The notes beneath the pieces were generated by a model, which did not search any database, was not told where the DNA came from, and worked only from the letters and a program-made list of their open reading frames with translations. A DNA stretch of 64,000 bases, taken from positions 1-64,000 of the forward strand of contig CAZOHT010000001.1 in the NCBI GenBank assembly GCA_964579825.1, in the 5' to 3' direction. This DNA is from SPCO01 sp964579825. Lineage in GTDB: Bacteria > Chloroflexota > Limnocylindria > Limnocylindrales > CSP1-4. Shown here in pieces: positions 1 through 9,121 of this stretch. Position 1 is the stretch's first letter. Each line of letters begins with the position of its first letter. Made by a program: the position numbers and the translations under genes.

Positions 1-651
1 GTCCTGCCGATGGCGGTCGGCGTCGCCATCAGCCCGATCCCGATCATCGCCGTGATCCTCATGCTGGTCAGTCGCCGGGCACGCGTGAACGGGCCGGCGT
101 TCATCGTCGGCTGGCTGATCGGCCTGGGTGTCATCGGCATCGTGGTCATCGGGCTCGGTGGGGCCGTCGGCGGCTCCGGCGGCACGGCGACCTGGGCCCT
201 CTGGCTCGAGGCGATCCTGGGCGTGCTGCTCCTCGGACTCGCCGCTCGCCAGTTCCGGGGTCGGCCGCACGACGGCGAGACACCCCCGACGCCCGCCTGG
301 ATGGGTGCGATCGACGCCTTTACGCCGGTCAAGGCGCTGGGCGCGGCGGCCCTCCTGTCCGGGCTGAATCCGAAGAACCTGCTCCTCGCGGTGGGCGCCG
401 CGGCCACGATCGCCCAGACCGACCTGCCGACAAGCGAACAGGCCGTCGCCTACCTCGTCTTCGCGGTCATCGCGACCCTCGGCGTCGCCCTACCGGTCGT
501 CATCTACTTCGCCCTCGGCGATCGCGCGCCAGGCGTCCTCGACCGGATGAAGGGCTGGCTGGGCGAGCACAACGCGGTGATCATGGCCGTCCTGTGCCTG
601 GTCATCGGCGCCAAGCTGCTCGGACAGGCCCTGGGCGGCCTGACCGCCTGA
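1..651 (+). CDS. GAP-family (Sap-like) integral membrane protein, 5' end cut off by the window
   Basis: The reading frame is open from the first base and reads VLPMAVGVAISPIPI, which matches the interior of GAP/Sap proteins. The ATG at base 10 is therefore probably internal and the true start lies upstream. About six hydrophobic helices can be seen, with a conserved LNPKNLLLAVGAA segment near residue 120-135 that is typical of this LysE-superfamily group. Some members export or address glycolipids in actinobacteria, but the substrate here cannot be told from sequence. It converges with the downstream alkylsulfatase gene, leaving only 36 bp between the two stop codons. Confidence 0.75.
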   Translation, partial: VLPMAVGVAISPIPIIAVILMLVSRRARVNGPAFIVGWLIGLGVIGIVVIGLGGAVGGSGGTATWALWLEAILGVLLLGLAARQFRGRPHDGETPPTPAWMGAIDAFTPVKALGAAALLSGLNPKNLLLAVGAAATIAQTDLPTSEQAVAYLVFAVIATLGVALPVVIYFALGDRAPGVLDRMKGWLGEHNAVIMAVLCLVIGAKLLGQALGGLTA

Positions 652-687
652 CGGTCGCCGAGGACGATCGGGTCGACGGCCTTCGGT

Positions 688-2484
688 CTACGGGGTGACG
701 ATCGCGAAGCTCGGGTCGGGCGTGTCCAGCACCGCAAGGAGACGCCCGAGGACATTCGGATCGCCCGCGGTCTGGATGCCGTCGAGGCCGGCGCCGCCGA
801 GCAGCCCGAGGAGCTGGGTCTTGGTCAGGGTCAGGGTGAGATCCGCTCCGGTCCCCTTGAACGGGTGGTGGATCAGCACGCCGTTGCTGAGCTGCATCCG
901 GACGTCCTCGCCGACGTCGCTCAGGTGCCAGTCGATCGTGAGCGACTCGTCCCAGGCCCTCGGCCCATCCACGCGGATGGCGATGGAGTCGAACAACTGC
1001 TCGACCGTCAACGCCGAAGCCATGCCCCCGCCGGTGTCGATCGGCGTCGCCTTGATACCCGCTCGCAGTTCCTGCGCCCCGGTCAGGTAGAAGTTGCGCC
1101 AGGTGCCGTTCTCCGCCCCGAACCCGAGCTGCTCGTACGTGTCGGCCAGCGCGGCCTTCGCGTCGGCGTCGTCCGGGGAGGCGAAGACGGCGTGTCCGAG
1201 CAGTTCGGCCGCGAACCGGAGGTCGCCGTTCGCCGCGAACTCGCGACCCTTGGCGACCACGGCGGCCGTCCCGCCGAGCAGGGTCACGTAGCGGGTCGCG
1301 GTCTCGACCGGCGGATGCTTCCACAGACTGCTCGGGTTCCCGTCGTACCAACCCATGTATCGCTGGTAGATGGCCTTCACGTTGTGGCTCACGGACCCGT
1401 AGTAGCCGCGGGTGTGCCAGGCGCGCTCGAGCGTCGGCGGCATCTCGATCCGCTCGGCGATCTCGATGCCGGTGTAGCCCTGGTTGAGCATCCGGAGCGT
1501 CTGGTCGTGGAGGTACGCGTACAGGTCGCGCTGCTCGGACAGGAACCGCACGACCCGATCGCCACCCCAGGTCGGCCAGTGGTGCGAGGCGAACGCCACG
1601 TCGGTCCCGGCGGCGAACAGGTTGATCGCCTCGGTCAGGTAGCGCGACCAGATCCGTGGGTCGCGCACGAGGGCGCCGCGAAGGGTCAGCAGGTTGTGCA
1701 GGTTGTGCGTGGCGTTCTCGGCCATGCACAGGGCCCGTCGAGCCGGGAAGTGGAAGTTCATCTCGGACGGGGCCTCGGTCCCGGGCGTCAGCTGGAAGAC
1801 GATCCGGACGCCGTCGATCGTCTCCTCCTGGCCGGTATGGGTGATGTCGAGCGTCGGCGGGATGAGACCGACCGACCCGAGCGACGTGGTCATGCCCAGG
1901 CCGGCGCCGATCTGGCCGCGCGGGCCCTTGTCCAGGATCGCCCCGTACATGTACGAGGCGCGCCGGTTCATGGCCACACCGGCATACACGTTCTCGGCGA
2001 CGGCATGGTCAAGGAACCCAGCCGGGGCGATGATCGGCACGCTGCCGTCGGTCACGCCGTGGACGCCCCCGAAATGGTCGGCGTGCGAGTGCGAGTAGAT
2101 GACGGCGACCACCGGACGGTCGCCACGGTGCGCGCGATACAGGGCCAACGCGGCCGCCGCGACCTCCGCCGAGATGAGCGGATCGATGACGATGACGCCG
2201 GTGTCGCCTTCGATCAGGCTCATGTTCGAGAGGTCGAGTCCGCGGACCTGGTAGATCCCGTCGGTGACCTCGTACAGGCCCTGCCGAGCCACGAGCTGGC
2301 CCTGGCGCCACAGGCTCGGGTTGGCCGTGGCCGGCACGTCGGCGTCGAGGAAAGCGTACACGTCGTTATCCCAGATGACTCGGCCATCCGGTGACTTGAC
2401 CACCGCGGGATCCAGCTTGCCGATGAATCCTCGGTCCGCATCCTCGAAGTCGGTGCGGTCGGCGAAGTCAAGGGTCGTGGCCAT
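688..2484 (-). CDS. Alkylsulfatase-type metallo-beta-lactamase-fold hydrolase (SdsA1/YjcS family)
   Basis: A 598-residue protein. The metallo-beta-lactamase signature HSHADH is at residues 132-137, followed by FGG and a long central helical domain. The C-terminal ~120 residues (from about AIRVDGPRAWDE) resemble the SCP2-like domain of linear primary alkylsulfatases. The family cleaves alkyl sulfates such as SDS to the alcohol and sulfate with a dinuclear zinc site. The start at 2484 was chosen because AGGAGG lies just upstream and the family N-terminus begins there; the open frame runs further upstream into non-conserved Arg-rich sequence. No signal peptide is visible, so a cytoplasmic location is likely, unlike secreted SdsA1. 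The actual substrate is unproven. Confidence 0.85.
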   Translation of the reverse strand: MATTLDFADRTDFEDADRGFIGKLDPAVVKSPDGRVIWDNDVYAFLDADVPATANPSLWRQGQLVARQGLYEVTDGIYQVRGLDLSNMSLIEGDTGVIVIDPLISAEVAAAALALYRAHRGDRPVVAVIYSHSHADHFGGVHGVTDGSVPIIAPAGFLDHAVAENVYAGVAMNRRASYMYGAILDKGPRGQIGAGLGMTTSLGSVGLIPPTLDITHTGQEETIDGVRIVFQLTPGTEAPSEMNFHFPARRALCMAENATHNLHNLLTLRGALVRDPRIWSRYLTEAINLFAAGTDVAFASHHWPTWGGDRVVRFLSEQRDLYAYLHDQTLRMLNQGYTGIEIAERIEMPPTLERAWHTRGYYGSVSHNVKAIYQRYMGWYDGNPSSLWKHPPVETATRYVTLLGGTAAVVAKGREFAANGDLRFAAELLGHAVFASPDDADAKAALADTYEQLGFGAENGTWRNFYLTGAQELRAGIKATPIDTGGGMASALTVEQLFDSIAIRVDGPRAWDESLTIDWHLSDVGEDVRMQLSNGVLIHHPFKGTGADLTLTLTKTQLLGLLGGAGLDGIQTAGDPNVLGRLLAVLDTPDPSFAIVTP

Positions 2485-2572
2485 CGGGTCCTCCTGCATC
2501 GGTTCGGGCTCCGGTGTCCGACGCGCGGAGGTGGGAGCGGCAGTCGGTCGATGATACCGCCGGGCCCTCGGG

Positions 2573-3769
2573 TCAATACGTGACGGTACGACCCTCATGA
2601 CCGGCGAGCGACGGGCGATCGATCCGGAACGGGTCGTCCGGTCCGATGCCGCCCGCAAGCACCGCCGCCGCCAGCCGACGACCCGCCTCCGGCGCCGACT
2701 CGACGCCCCAGCCGTTGTCGCCACCATGCATGAACAGGCCGTCCGGGCCGCCCGTCGGGCCGATGATCGGACGGCCATCGGTGGTGACCGTGTACTGGCC
2801 GGCCCCGACCGACACCTCTGCTCCCGACAGGCGCGCGGCGAGGTCCTGCCAGAACGGCACCAGGCGACCGGCGGCGTCCATCGCCATGGCCGGGAACGTC
2901 CAGTCGACCGGCACGTCGATCGCGGGTTCGCTCGGCGCCTCGGGCAGGCCCATCCCGAGGAAGGCGCCGCCGCCCTCCGGTCGCCAGTACGCGTGCGTGT
3001 CCATGTCGACCGTCATCGGGCCGTCCGCCGGGATCTCAGGGCGTGCCGCGATCATCGCGCGATGGCGGCGAAGGGCTTCGACCGGGAGGGTGACCCCGGC
3101 GGTCGTCGCCAGATCGGCGGAGAACGGGCCGCCGGCCAGCACGCACCGCCGAGTCGCGATCGTCCCGCGAACCGTCTCGACCCCGGCGATGCCGCCTCCG
3201 TCCGTGATCAACCGGGTCGCCGTGGTGCGCAGCAGGACCGTGGCGCCGCTCGCCCGGGCGAACCCGTACGTCACCTCGTACGGCGACACCCAACCATCGT
3301 CGGCTCGATAGGAGGCCGCCGTGACGTCCGGCCCGAGCCACCGGAATCGGCGGCGCGCCTCGTCCCCGTCGAGCGCCTCGGAGTCGTAGACGCCCAGCCG
3401 ACGATGCCCGGCCACGAAGGCCGCGACATCCGACGGTCCCGACGAGGCACCGGTGATGAACAGCCAGCCACCACGATGCAGGCCGATGTCCCAACCCGGC
3501 AGCCCGATCCGCTCCGCGAAGGCGCCGTAGAACTCGATGCTGGGCAGGACGAGGGCCGCGTAGTCCGGCTCATCCCATTGCGCCCGGAAGCACGCGACGG
3601 ACTGGGCCGTGGTCAGGCCGGCGAGTTGCTCACCTCGCTCCACGATCACGACCGAGAGCCCGGCCTGCCCCAGGAAGAAGGCGTCGCTGGCCCCGGCGAT
3701 GCCGCCCCCGACGATGACCACGTCGGCAGTCGACGGGACGGTGTCCGGCGCACTGATGATCGTGCCCAT
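2573..3769 (-). CDS. FAD-dependent amine/amino-acid oxidoreductase (DAO/sarcosine oxidase family)
   Basis: A 398-residue protein of the usual length for DadA/SoxB-type flavoproteins. The N-terminal dinucleotide-binding motif VVIVGGGIAGAS is near residues 16-28, followed by the acidic residue of VIVERG. The C-terminal FAD-contacting segment reads TDGRPIIGPTGGPDGLFMHGG. Such enzymes oxidise a secondary or primary amine and pass electrons to oxygen or a quinone; the substrate is not predictable here. The ATG at 3769 has no Shine-Dalgarno sequence, but a TATGGT box ends six bases upstream, suggesting a leaderless transcript. Transcribed divergently from nifJ, and in the same direction as the alkylsulfatase 88 bp downstream, so the two may be co-transcribed. 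Confidence 0.85.
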   Translation of the reverse strand: MGTIISAPDTVPSTADVVIVGGGIAGASDAFFLGQAGLSVVIVERGEQLAGLTTAQSVACFRAQWDEPDYAALVLPSIEFYGAFAERIGLPGWDIGLHRGGWLFITGASSGPSDVAAFVAGHRRLGVYDSEALDGDEARRRFRWLGPDVTAASYRADDGWVSPYEVTYGFARASGATVLLRTTATRLITDGGGIAGVETVRGTIATRRCVLAGGPFSADLATTAGVTLPVEALRRHRAMIAARPEIPADGPMTVDMDTHAYWRPEGGGAFLGMGLPEAPSEPAIDVPVDWTFPAMAMDAAGRLVPFWQDLAARLSGAEVSVGAGQYTVTTDGRPIIGPTGGPDGLFMHGGDNGWGVESAPEAGRRLAAAVLAGGIGPDDPFRIDRPSLAGHEGRTVTY

Positions 3770-3963
3770 GGCACGACCATACCTGCCTGCGGTCTCGCGC
3801 GCCCAGCCGTGACGAAAGGACCCGATGCTCCCGCCATTCCGGACCATCCGGCAGGGTCAGGGCCCGCCGACCGAGGGCTACCCTCGACATGGCTCGTCGA
3901 TGGCCGCGCCACTGGGCCACCCACGAACGCGACATCGAACCAGATCGCCATGGGAGGCCCAGC

Positions 3964-6900
3964 GTGAACCAGCGATACGAGTGCCTGGACGGCAACGAGG
4001 CCGCCGCCCGCGTCGCCTACGCGGTGAGCGAGGTGATCGCGATCTACCCGATCACCCCGGCGTCCCCGATGGCCGAGCACTGCGACGACTGGTCGGCCGC
4101 CGGCCGGCCCAACCTGTGGGGCAAGGTCCCGGACGTCGTGGAGATGCAATCCGAGGCCGGCGCGGCGGGCGCCCTCCACGGGGCGCTCCAGAAGGGCGCG
4201 CTGGCGACGACCTTCACCGCCTCCCAGGGCCTGCTCCTGATGGTGCCGAACATGTTCAAGATCGCCGGTGAGCTGACGCCGGCGGTGATCCATGTGGCGG
4301 CGCGGACGATCGCCACCCACGCCCTGTCGATCTTCGGCGATCACAGCGACGTGATGCACGCCCGGACGACGGGCTGGGCGATGCTGGCCGCCGGGTCCGT
4401 GCAGGAGGCGCATGACTTCGCCCTCGTTGCCCACGCCGCGACGCTGCGGGCGCGGGTCCCCTTCCTCCACTTCTTCGACGGCTTCCGGACCTCGCACGAG
4501 ATCGACAAGATCGCCGTGCTCGAGCCCGAGGACATCGGGGCGCTCGTCCGCGATGAAGACGTGCTGGCCTTCCGCAGGCGCGGCCTGACTCCCGAGGCGC
4601 CGGTCGTGCGGGGCACCGCCCAGAACCCGGACGTCTTCTTCCAGGCCAGGGAGGCGTCCAATCCGTACCACCTGGCCGTCCCGGGCATCGTCCAGGAGGT
4701 CATGGACGAGCTGGCGGCCCGGACCGGGCGGCAGTACGGCCTCGTCGACTATCACGGGGCGCCCGACGCCGAGCGAGTCATCGTCGTCATGGGCTCCGCG
4801 AGCGGGGCCATCGAGGAGACGGTCGACGCGCTCGTGGCCGACGGCGAACGCGTCGGGATGTTGCGCATCCGCCTCTTCCAGCCGTTCCCGGCCGACCGGA
4901 TCCTGGCCGCGCTGCCGGCGACCGTCCGCGCCATCGCCGTCCTGGACCGTACCAAGGAGCCCGGGGCGGTCGGCGAGCCGCTGTACCTGGGCGTGGTCGC
5001 GGCCCTCAGCGAGGCGATGGACGGCGAGACGCCACCGTTCGCGGTCGCGCCGCGGGTGATCGGGGGTCGCTACGGGCTGTCGTCGAAGGAGCTGACGCCG
5101 TCGATGGTCAAGCCGATCTTCGATGAGCTGGCGGCCGCCCGCCCCAGGCGCCACTTCACGGTGGGCATCTACGACGACGTGACCCATCTCAGCCTGCCGA
5201 TCGACACCGGCTTCCGGCACGTGGCCCCGGCCGGCGAGGTCCGAGCCGTGTTCTTCGGGCTTGGCTCGGACGGGACCGTCGGCGCCAACAAGGCCTCGAT
5301 CAAGATCATCGGCGAGAGCACCGACCTGTTCGCCCAGGGCTACTTCGTGTACGACTCCAAGAAGTCGGGCTCGGTCACGGTCTCGCACCTGCGCTTCGGT
5401 CCGGAGCCGATCCGGTCGACCTACCTCGTCGAGGAGGCGGACTTCGTCGCCTGCCACCAGTTCGGCCTGCTCGGCAGGACGAAGGTCCTCGAGCTCGCGA
5501 AGCACGGCGCGACCTTCCTGCTCAACGCGCCGTACGGACCCGACGAGGTCTGGGATCACCTCCCCGTGGATGTCCGACGCCAGATCGTCGAAAAGGACAT
5601 CGACGTCTGGGTCGTCGACGCGCTCGCCGTCGCCGCCGAGGTCGGCATGGGCAGCCGCATCAACACCGTGATGCAGCCGTGCTTCTTCCAGCTCGCCGGC
5701 ATCCTTCCGGCGGACGAGGCGATCTCGCGGATCAAGACGTTCATCGAGCGGACCTACGCGAAGCGCGGCGAGGCGGTCGTGGCGCGCAACTTCGCGGCCG
5801 TGGATCGCGCGCTCGCCGGCCTCGCGCATGTCACCGCCGGCCCCGTCGACGACGCACCGCTCGCGGCCCAGCCGGCACCGGGCGCCGCGCCCGACTTCGT
5901 CGAACGCATCACCTCGCGCCTCATCGCCGGCGAAGGTGACCTGCTCCCGGTAAGCGCGCTCCCGGTCGACGGCACCTTCCCGACCGGGACGACGAAGTAC
6001 GAGAAGCGCGCCATCGCCCAGTCGATCCCGATCTGGGATCCCGCCATCTGCATCGACTGTGGCAAGTGCGCCATGGTGTGCCCACACGCGACCATCCGGA
6101 TGAAGGTCTTCCCCACCGCTGCCGTGGACGCGGCACCGGCGGGCTTCCCGAGCAAGGAGTTCAAGTCCCGGGACCTCGCCGACCACCGGCTCACGATCCA
6201 GGTCGCACCGGACGACTGCACCGGCTGCGGCGTCTGTGTCGATGTCTGTCCTGCCAAGAGCAAGACCGACACGAGCCACAAGGCCATCGACATGGCGCCC
6301 GTCGCCGAGCACCGCGATGTCGAACGGGCCCGCTGGGACTTCTTCCAGTCCATCCCACCGCTCGATCGGAGCCTGATCGCCCACGACACGGTCAAGGGCA
6401 GCCAGGTCCTGGAGCCGCTCTTCGAGTTCTCCGGCGCGTGCGGCGGCTGTGGCGAGACGCCCTACATCCGCCTGGTCAGCCAGCTCTTCGGAGACCGGAT
6501 GATCGTTGCCAACGCCACCGGCTGCTCGTCCATCTACGGCGCCAACCTGCCCACGACACCCTGGACGGTGAACGCAGCGGGACGAGGCCCGGCGTGGGCC
6601 AACTCGCTGTTCGAGGACAACGCCGAGTTCGGGCTCGGCATGCGGCTCGCGCTCGACGCGCAGACCGACCAGGCCCGCCAGTCGCTCGAGCGCCTCCGGC
6701 CGACGCTCGGGGGCGAGCTCGTCGACGCCCTGCTGGGGGCGCCACAGGGCACCGAGGCGGAGATCGTGTCGCAACGCGAACGCGTCACCGAGCTGCGCGC
6801 GGCCCTGGCCGCCGTGCGCGGTCCGTTCGCCCCCGACGCCCGACACCTGGAGACGCTCGCCGACGACCTCGTCCGCAAGGGCATCTGGATCATCGGCGGG

Positions 6901-7614
6901 GACGGCTGGGCCTACGACATCGGATTCGGTGGCGTCGACCAGGTCCTCTCGTCCGGTCGCAACGTCAACATCCTGGTCCTGGACACCGAGGTCTATTCGA
7001 ATACCGGCGGCCAGGCCTCGAAGGCGACCCCTCGCGGCGCCGTGGCCAAGTTCGCGGCCGCCGGAAAGGGCACCGCCAAGAAGGACCTCGGCGCGATCGC
7101 CCGGTCGTATGGCAACGTCTACGTGGCCCAGGTCTCGATGGGGGCGAACGACCTCCAGACCACGAAGGCCCTGCTCGAGGCCGACGCCTGGCCGGGTCCG
7201 TCCCTCGTCATCGCCTACAGCACCTGCATCGCCCACGGCATCGACATGGGCAAGTCCATGACCCACCAGAAGGATGCCGTCAAGAGCGGGTACTGGCCGC
7301 TGTATCGCTTCCAGCCCAGCGAGGTGGAAGGCGGCCGGCCGTTCAAGCTGGACTCACACGCGCCTTCCATCCCGATCGCCGACTTCGTCGCGAACGAGAC
7401 CCGCTTCGCCGTCCTCCGGCGGACGGATCCGGACCGCGCGGCGGAGCTCGCCGGGCTGGCCCAGGAAGACGCGGACGAGCGCTGGCACTACTACGAACAG
7501 CTCGCCGGCATCGAGCGCACCGTGCCGCACGTGCATCGACCCGACCCGGACATCCTGCCCGATGTCGAGAGTGATGCCGGGTATCGCTACGAGCGCGAGA
7601 GGGACCCGTCATGA
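3964..7614 (+). CDS. nifJ: Pyruvate:ferredoxin (flavodoxin) oxidoreductase, single-chain
   Basis: A 1216-residue homolog of single-chain PFOR, which decarboxylates pyruvate with CoA to acetyl-CoA and reduces ferredoxin. Domains in order: domain I with the IYPITPASPM motif (about residue 25-35); gamma domain (about 415-630) with the GLGSDGTVGANK motif; two [4Fe-4S] clusters with CIDCGKCAMVC (about 696-706) and CTGCGVCVDVC (about 752-762); and the C-terminal TPP domain with ACGGCGETPY, NATGCSSIYG and GGDGWAYDIGFGG (about 979). Start: GTG at 3964, preceded by GGGAGG. It overlaps the next gene by ATGA, so the two are co-translated. Indicates anaerobic or low-potential carbon metabolism. Confidence 0.95.
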   Translation: MNQRYECLDGNEAAARVAYAVSEVIAIYPITPASPMAEHCDDWSAAGRPNLWGKVPDVVEMQSEAGAAGALHGALQKGALATTFTASQGLLLMVPNMFKIAGELTPAVIHVAARTIATHALSIFGDHSDVMHARTTGWAMLAAGSVQEAHDFALVAHAATLRARVPFLHFFDGFRTSHEIDKIAVLEPEDIGALVRDEDVLAFRRRGLTPEAPVVRGTAQNPDVFFQAREASNPYHLAVPGIVQEVMDELAARTGRQYGLVDYHGAPDAERVIVVMGSASGAIEETVDALVADGERVGMLRIRLFQPFPADRILAALPATVRAIAVLDRTKEPGAVGEPLYLGVVAALSEAMDGETPPFAVAPRVIGGRYGLSSKELTPSMVKPIFDELAAARPRRHFTVGIYDDVTHLSLPIDTGFRHVAPAGEVRAVFFGLGSDGTVGANKASIKIIGESTDLFAQGYFVYDSKKSGSVTVSHLRFGPEPIRSTYLVEEADFVACHQFGLLGRTKVLELAKHGATFLLNAPYGPDEVWDHLPVDVRRQIVEKDIDVWVVDALAVAAEVGMGSRINTVMQPCFFQLAGILPADEAISRIKTFIERTYAKRGEAVVARNFAAVDRALAGLAHVTAGPVDDAPLAAQPAPGAAPDFVERITSRLIAGEGDLLPVSALPVDGTFPTGTTKYEKRAIAQSIPIWDPAICIDCGKCAMVCPHATIRMKVFPTAAVDAAPAGFPSKEFKSRDLADHRLTIQVAPDDCTGCGVCVDVCPAKSKTDTSHKAIDMAPVAEHRDVERARWDFFQSIPPLDRSLIAHDTVKGSQVLEPLFEFSGACGGCGETPYIRLVSQLFGDRMIVANATGCSSIYGANLPTTPWTVNAAGRGPAWANSLFEDNAEFGLGMRLALDAQTDQARQSLERLRPTLGGELVDALLGAPQGTEAEIVSQRERVTELRAALAAVRGPFAPDARHLETLADDLVRKGIWIIGGDGWAYDIGFGGVDQVLSSGRNVNILVLDTEVYSNTGGQASKATPRGAVAKFAAAGKGTAKKDLGAIARSYGNVYVAQVSMGANDLQTTKALLEADAWPGPSLVIAYSTCIAHGIDMGKSMTHQKDAVKSGYWPLYRFQPSEVEGGRPFKLDSHAPSIPIADFVANETRFAVLRRTDPDRAAELAGLAQEDADERWHYYEQLAGIERTVPHVHRPDPDILPDVESDAGYRYERERDPS

Positions 7615-8624
7615 GCGTGGATCTCCGCACCACCTACCTGGGCCTCCCCCTCCGGTCGCCGATCGTCGCCTCGGCCGCGCCGCACAACGGGGAGCCGGCC
7701 ACGGCCACCCTGCTGGAGCGGGCCGGCGTCGGCGCGATCGTGCTGCCGTCGCTGTTCGAGGAGGAGATCCTGGCGGAGCAGCTGGAGCTCGACCGGGCGC
7801 TCGACCAGGGGACGGAGCAGTTCGCCGAGGCCCTGGACTACTTCCCGGCGGTCGGTTCGCTCATGAGCGCCGCGGACCGGTACATCACGTCGCTCGAGCG
7901 GGTCAAGGCCCGGGTCGGCGTGCCGCTGATCGCGAGCCTCAACGCGAGCACACCGGGTGGATGGGTGGACTACGCCCGTCGGATCGAGGCGGCCGGGGCG
8001 GATGCCCTGGAACTCAACCTGTACCACATGACCGCCGACCCGAGCCGCACGGCCGGCGAGAGCGATGCGCTGGACCTGGCGCTCATCGCCGCGGTCCGGG
8101 CCGCGATCACGATCCCGCTGGCGGTCAAGCTCAGCCCGTTCTACTCCGCGATGGCCCACTTCGCCGCGGCCGCCGTCGATGCGGGCGCCGACGGACTCGT
8201 CCTGTTCAACCGCTTCTACGGGCCGGACCTGGACCTCGAATCGCTCGAGGTCGTCCCACGACTCGACCTGAGCGCGCCGTGGGAGCTTCGGCTGCCGGTG
8301 CGCTGGATCGGCATCCTCCGGCCCCAGCTCGGCGCGGGCGTGTCGCTGGCCGCGACGTCCGGCGTGCAGACCGGTCTCGACGCGCTCAAGGGGCTCATCG
8401 TCGGCGCGGACGTGGTGATGATGACCTCCGCCCTGCTGCGGCATGGCCCGGGTCACGTCGCGACCGTGGAAGCCGAACTCCGAGGCTGGCTCGAGGACCA
8501 CGACTACGACTCGGTCGCGCAGGTCCGAGGGAGCGCCAGCCAGGCGCGGGTCGAGGATCGGTCGTCGTTCGAGCGGGCGAACTACATGCGAAGCCTGCGC
8601 TCGTGGGCGACGCCCGGGCGCTGA
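7611..8624 (+). CDS. Dihydroorotate-dehydrogenase-like flavoprotein paired with nifJ
   Basis: A 337-residue TIM-barrel protein related to class 1 dihydroorotate dehydrogenases. Visible segments include SLNASTPGGWVDYA, LELNLYHM, AVKLSPFYSAM and, near the end, TSGVQTGLDALKGLIVGADVV, which fit the FMN/phosphate-binding barrel. This subfamily is commonly encoded beside nifJ/por, and its role is probably not pyrimidine synthesis: no other pyr gene is near and it is translationally coupled to nifJ (ATGA overlap). It may serve as a redox partner or act on an uncharacterised substrate; that is inference. The gene is intact and has ordinary composition. Confidence 0.85.
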   Translation: MSVDLRTTYLGLPLRSPIVASAAPHNGEPATATLLERAGVGAIVLPSLFEEEILAEQLELDRALDQGTEQFAEALDYFPAVGSLMSAADRYITSLERVKARVGVPLIASLNASTPGGWVDYARRIEAAGADALELNLYHMTADPSRTAGESDALDLALIAAVRAAITIPLAVKLSPFYSAMAHFAAAAVDAGADGLVLFNRFYGPDLDLESLEVVPRLDLSAPWELRLPVRWIGILRPQLGAGVSLAATSGVQTGLDALKGLIVGADVVMMTSALLRHGPGHVATVEAELRGWLEDHDYDSVAQVRGSASQARVEDRSSFERANYMRSLRSWATPGR

Positions 8625-8719
8625 TCGTCGGCCCCGCCTCCGCCCGCCGGGTCCCGGGGCGATGCCGGGCGACTCGGCCCGGGCCACTCAGCACCCCTCG
8701 ATGGGCCGGTGGGCACTGT

Positions 8720-8733
8720 TGCGCACATGCGCA
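8720..8733. promoter_or_regulatory. Candidate ArsR-family operator, TGCGCA-CA-TGCGCA
   Basis: The 14 bases TGCGCACATGCGCA form a near-perfect palindrome made of two TGCGCA half-sites. They lie 18 bp upstream of the start codon of the ArsR gene. ArsR/SmtB repressors usually autoregulate through such dyads at their own promoter, so this is the obvious candidate site for control of the ArsR-dsrE-tusA operon. No strong -10 box is visible beside it. The assignment rests on position and symmetry only. Confidence 0.5.
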
Positions 8734-8751
8734 TGGGTCCAGTCTCAGGGC

Positions 8752-9117
8752 ATGGACCACACCGACGAGATCGACGCACTCCAGGCCGAATTCCTGAAGA
8801 CGCTCGCGAATCCGCGGCGACTTCGGATCCTGCACCTCCTGTCCGCCGGCCCGGTCGGCGTCGCCTCCCTGGCCGCCGAACTCGGCATCAGCCAGCCCAA
8901 CGCCTCGCAGCACCTCGCGGTGATGCGATCGGCCGGGGTGGTGGAGGCCGAGCGTGACGGTCGCGAGGTCCGGTACCGCATCGCCGACCCGGAGATCGTG
9001 GTCGCCTGCGGCATCGTGCACGCGGTCCTCGAGCGCCGGTTCGGGCGGCTTGCCGGCCTGACCGGTGCGACCCGTCCGAGCGTCGCCCCCCACCAGCCAG
9101 CCATCCACACGAGGTGA
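8752..9117 (+). CDS. ArsR/SmtB-family winged-helix regulator
   Basis: A 121-residue winged-helix protein. The helix-turn-helix covers LAAELGISQPNASQHLAVMRSAGVV (about residues 40-64) and the wing is EAERDGREVRYRI. The ATG at 8752 begins right before the conserved DALQAEFLKTLANPRRLRIL helix; in-frame upstream starts exist but lack conservation. Only one cysteine is present (VACGIVHAVLE, near residue 85), so the two-cysteine persulfide switch of SqrR/BigR is absent even though the downstream genes are sulfur-transfer genes. It may instead sense through another residue or ligand. First gene of a tight operon: dsrE starts 4 bp after its stop. Confidence 0.85.
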   Translation: MDHTDEIDALQAEFLKTLANPRRLRILHLLSAGPVGVASLAAELGISQPNASQHLAVMRSAGVVEAERDGREVRYRIADPEIVVACGIVHAVLERRFGRLAGLTGATRPSVAPHQPAIHTR

Positions 9118-9121
9118 CCCC

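Noticed and set aside
3646..7266. 1206-residue open frame on the minus strand opposite nifJ
   Set aside because: It is antisense to a clear PFOR gene. The translation is Arg/Asp/Gly/His-rich with no domain, as expected from the reverse of GC-rich coding sequence.
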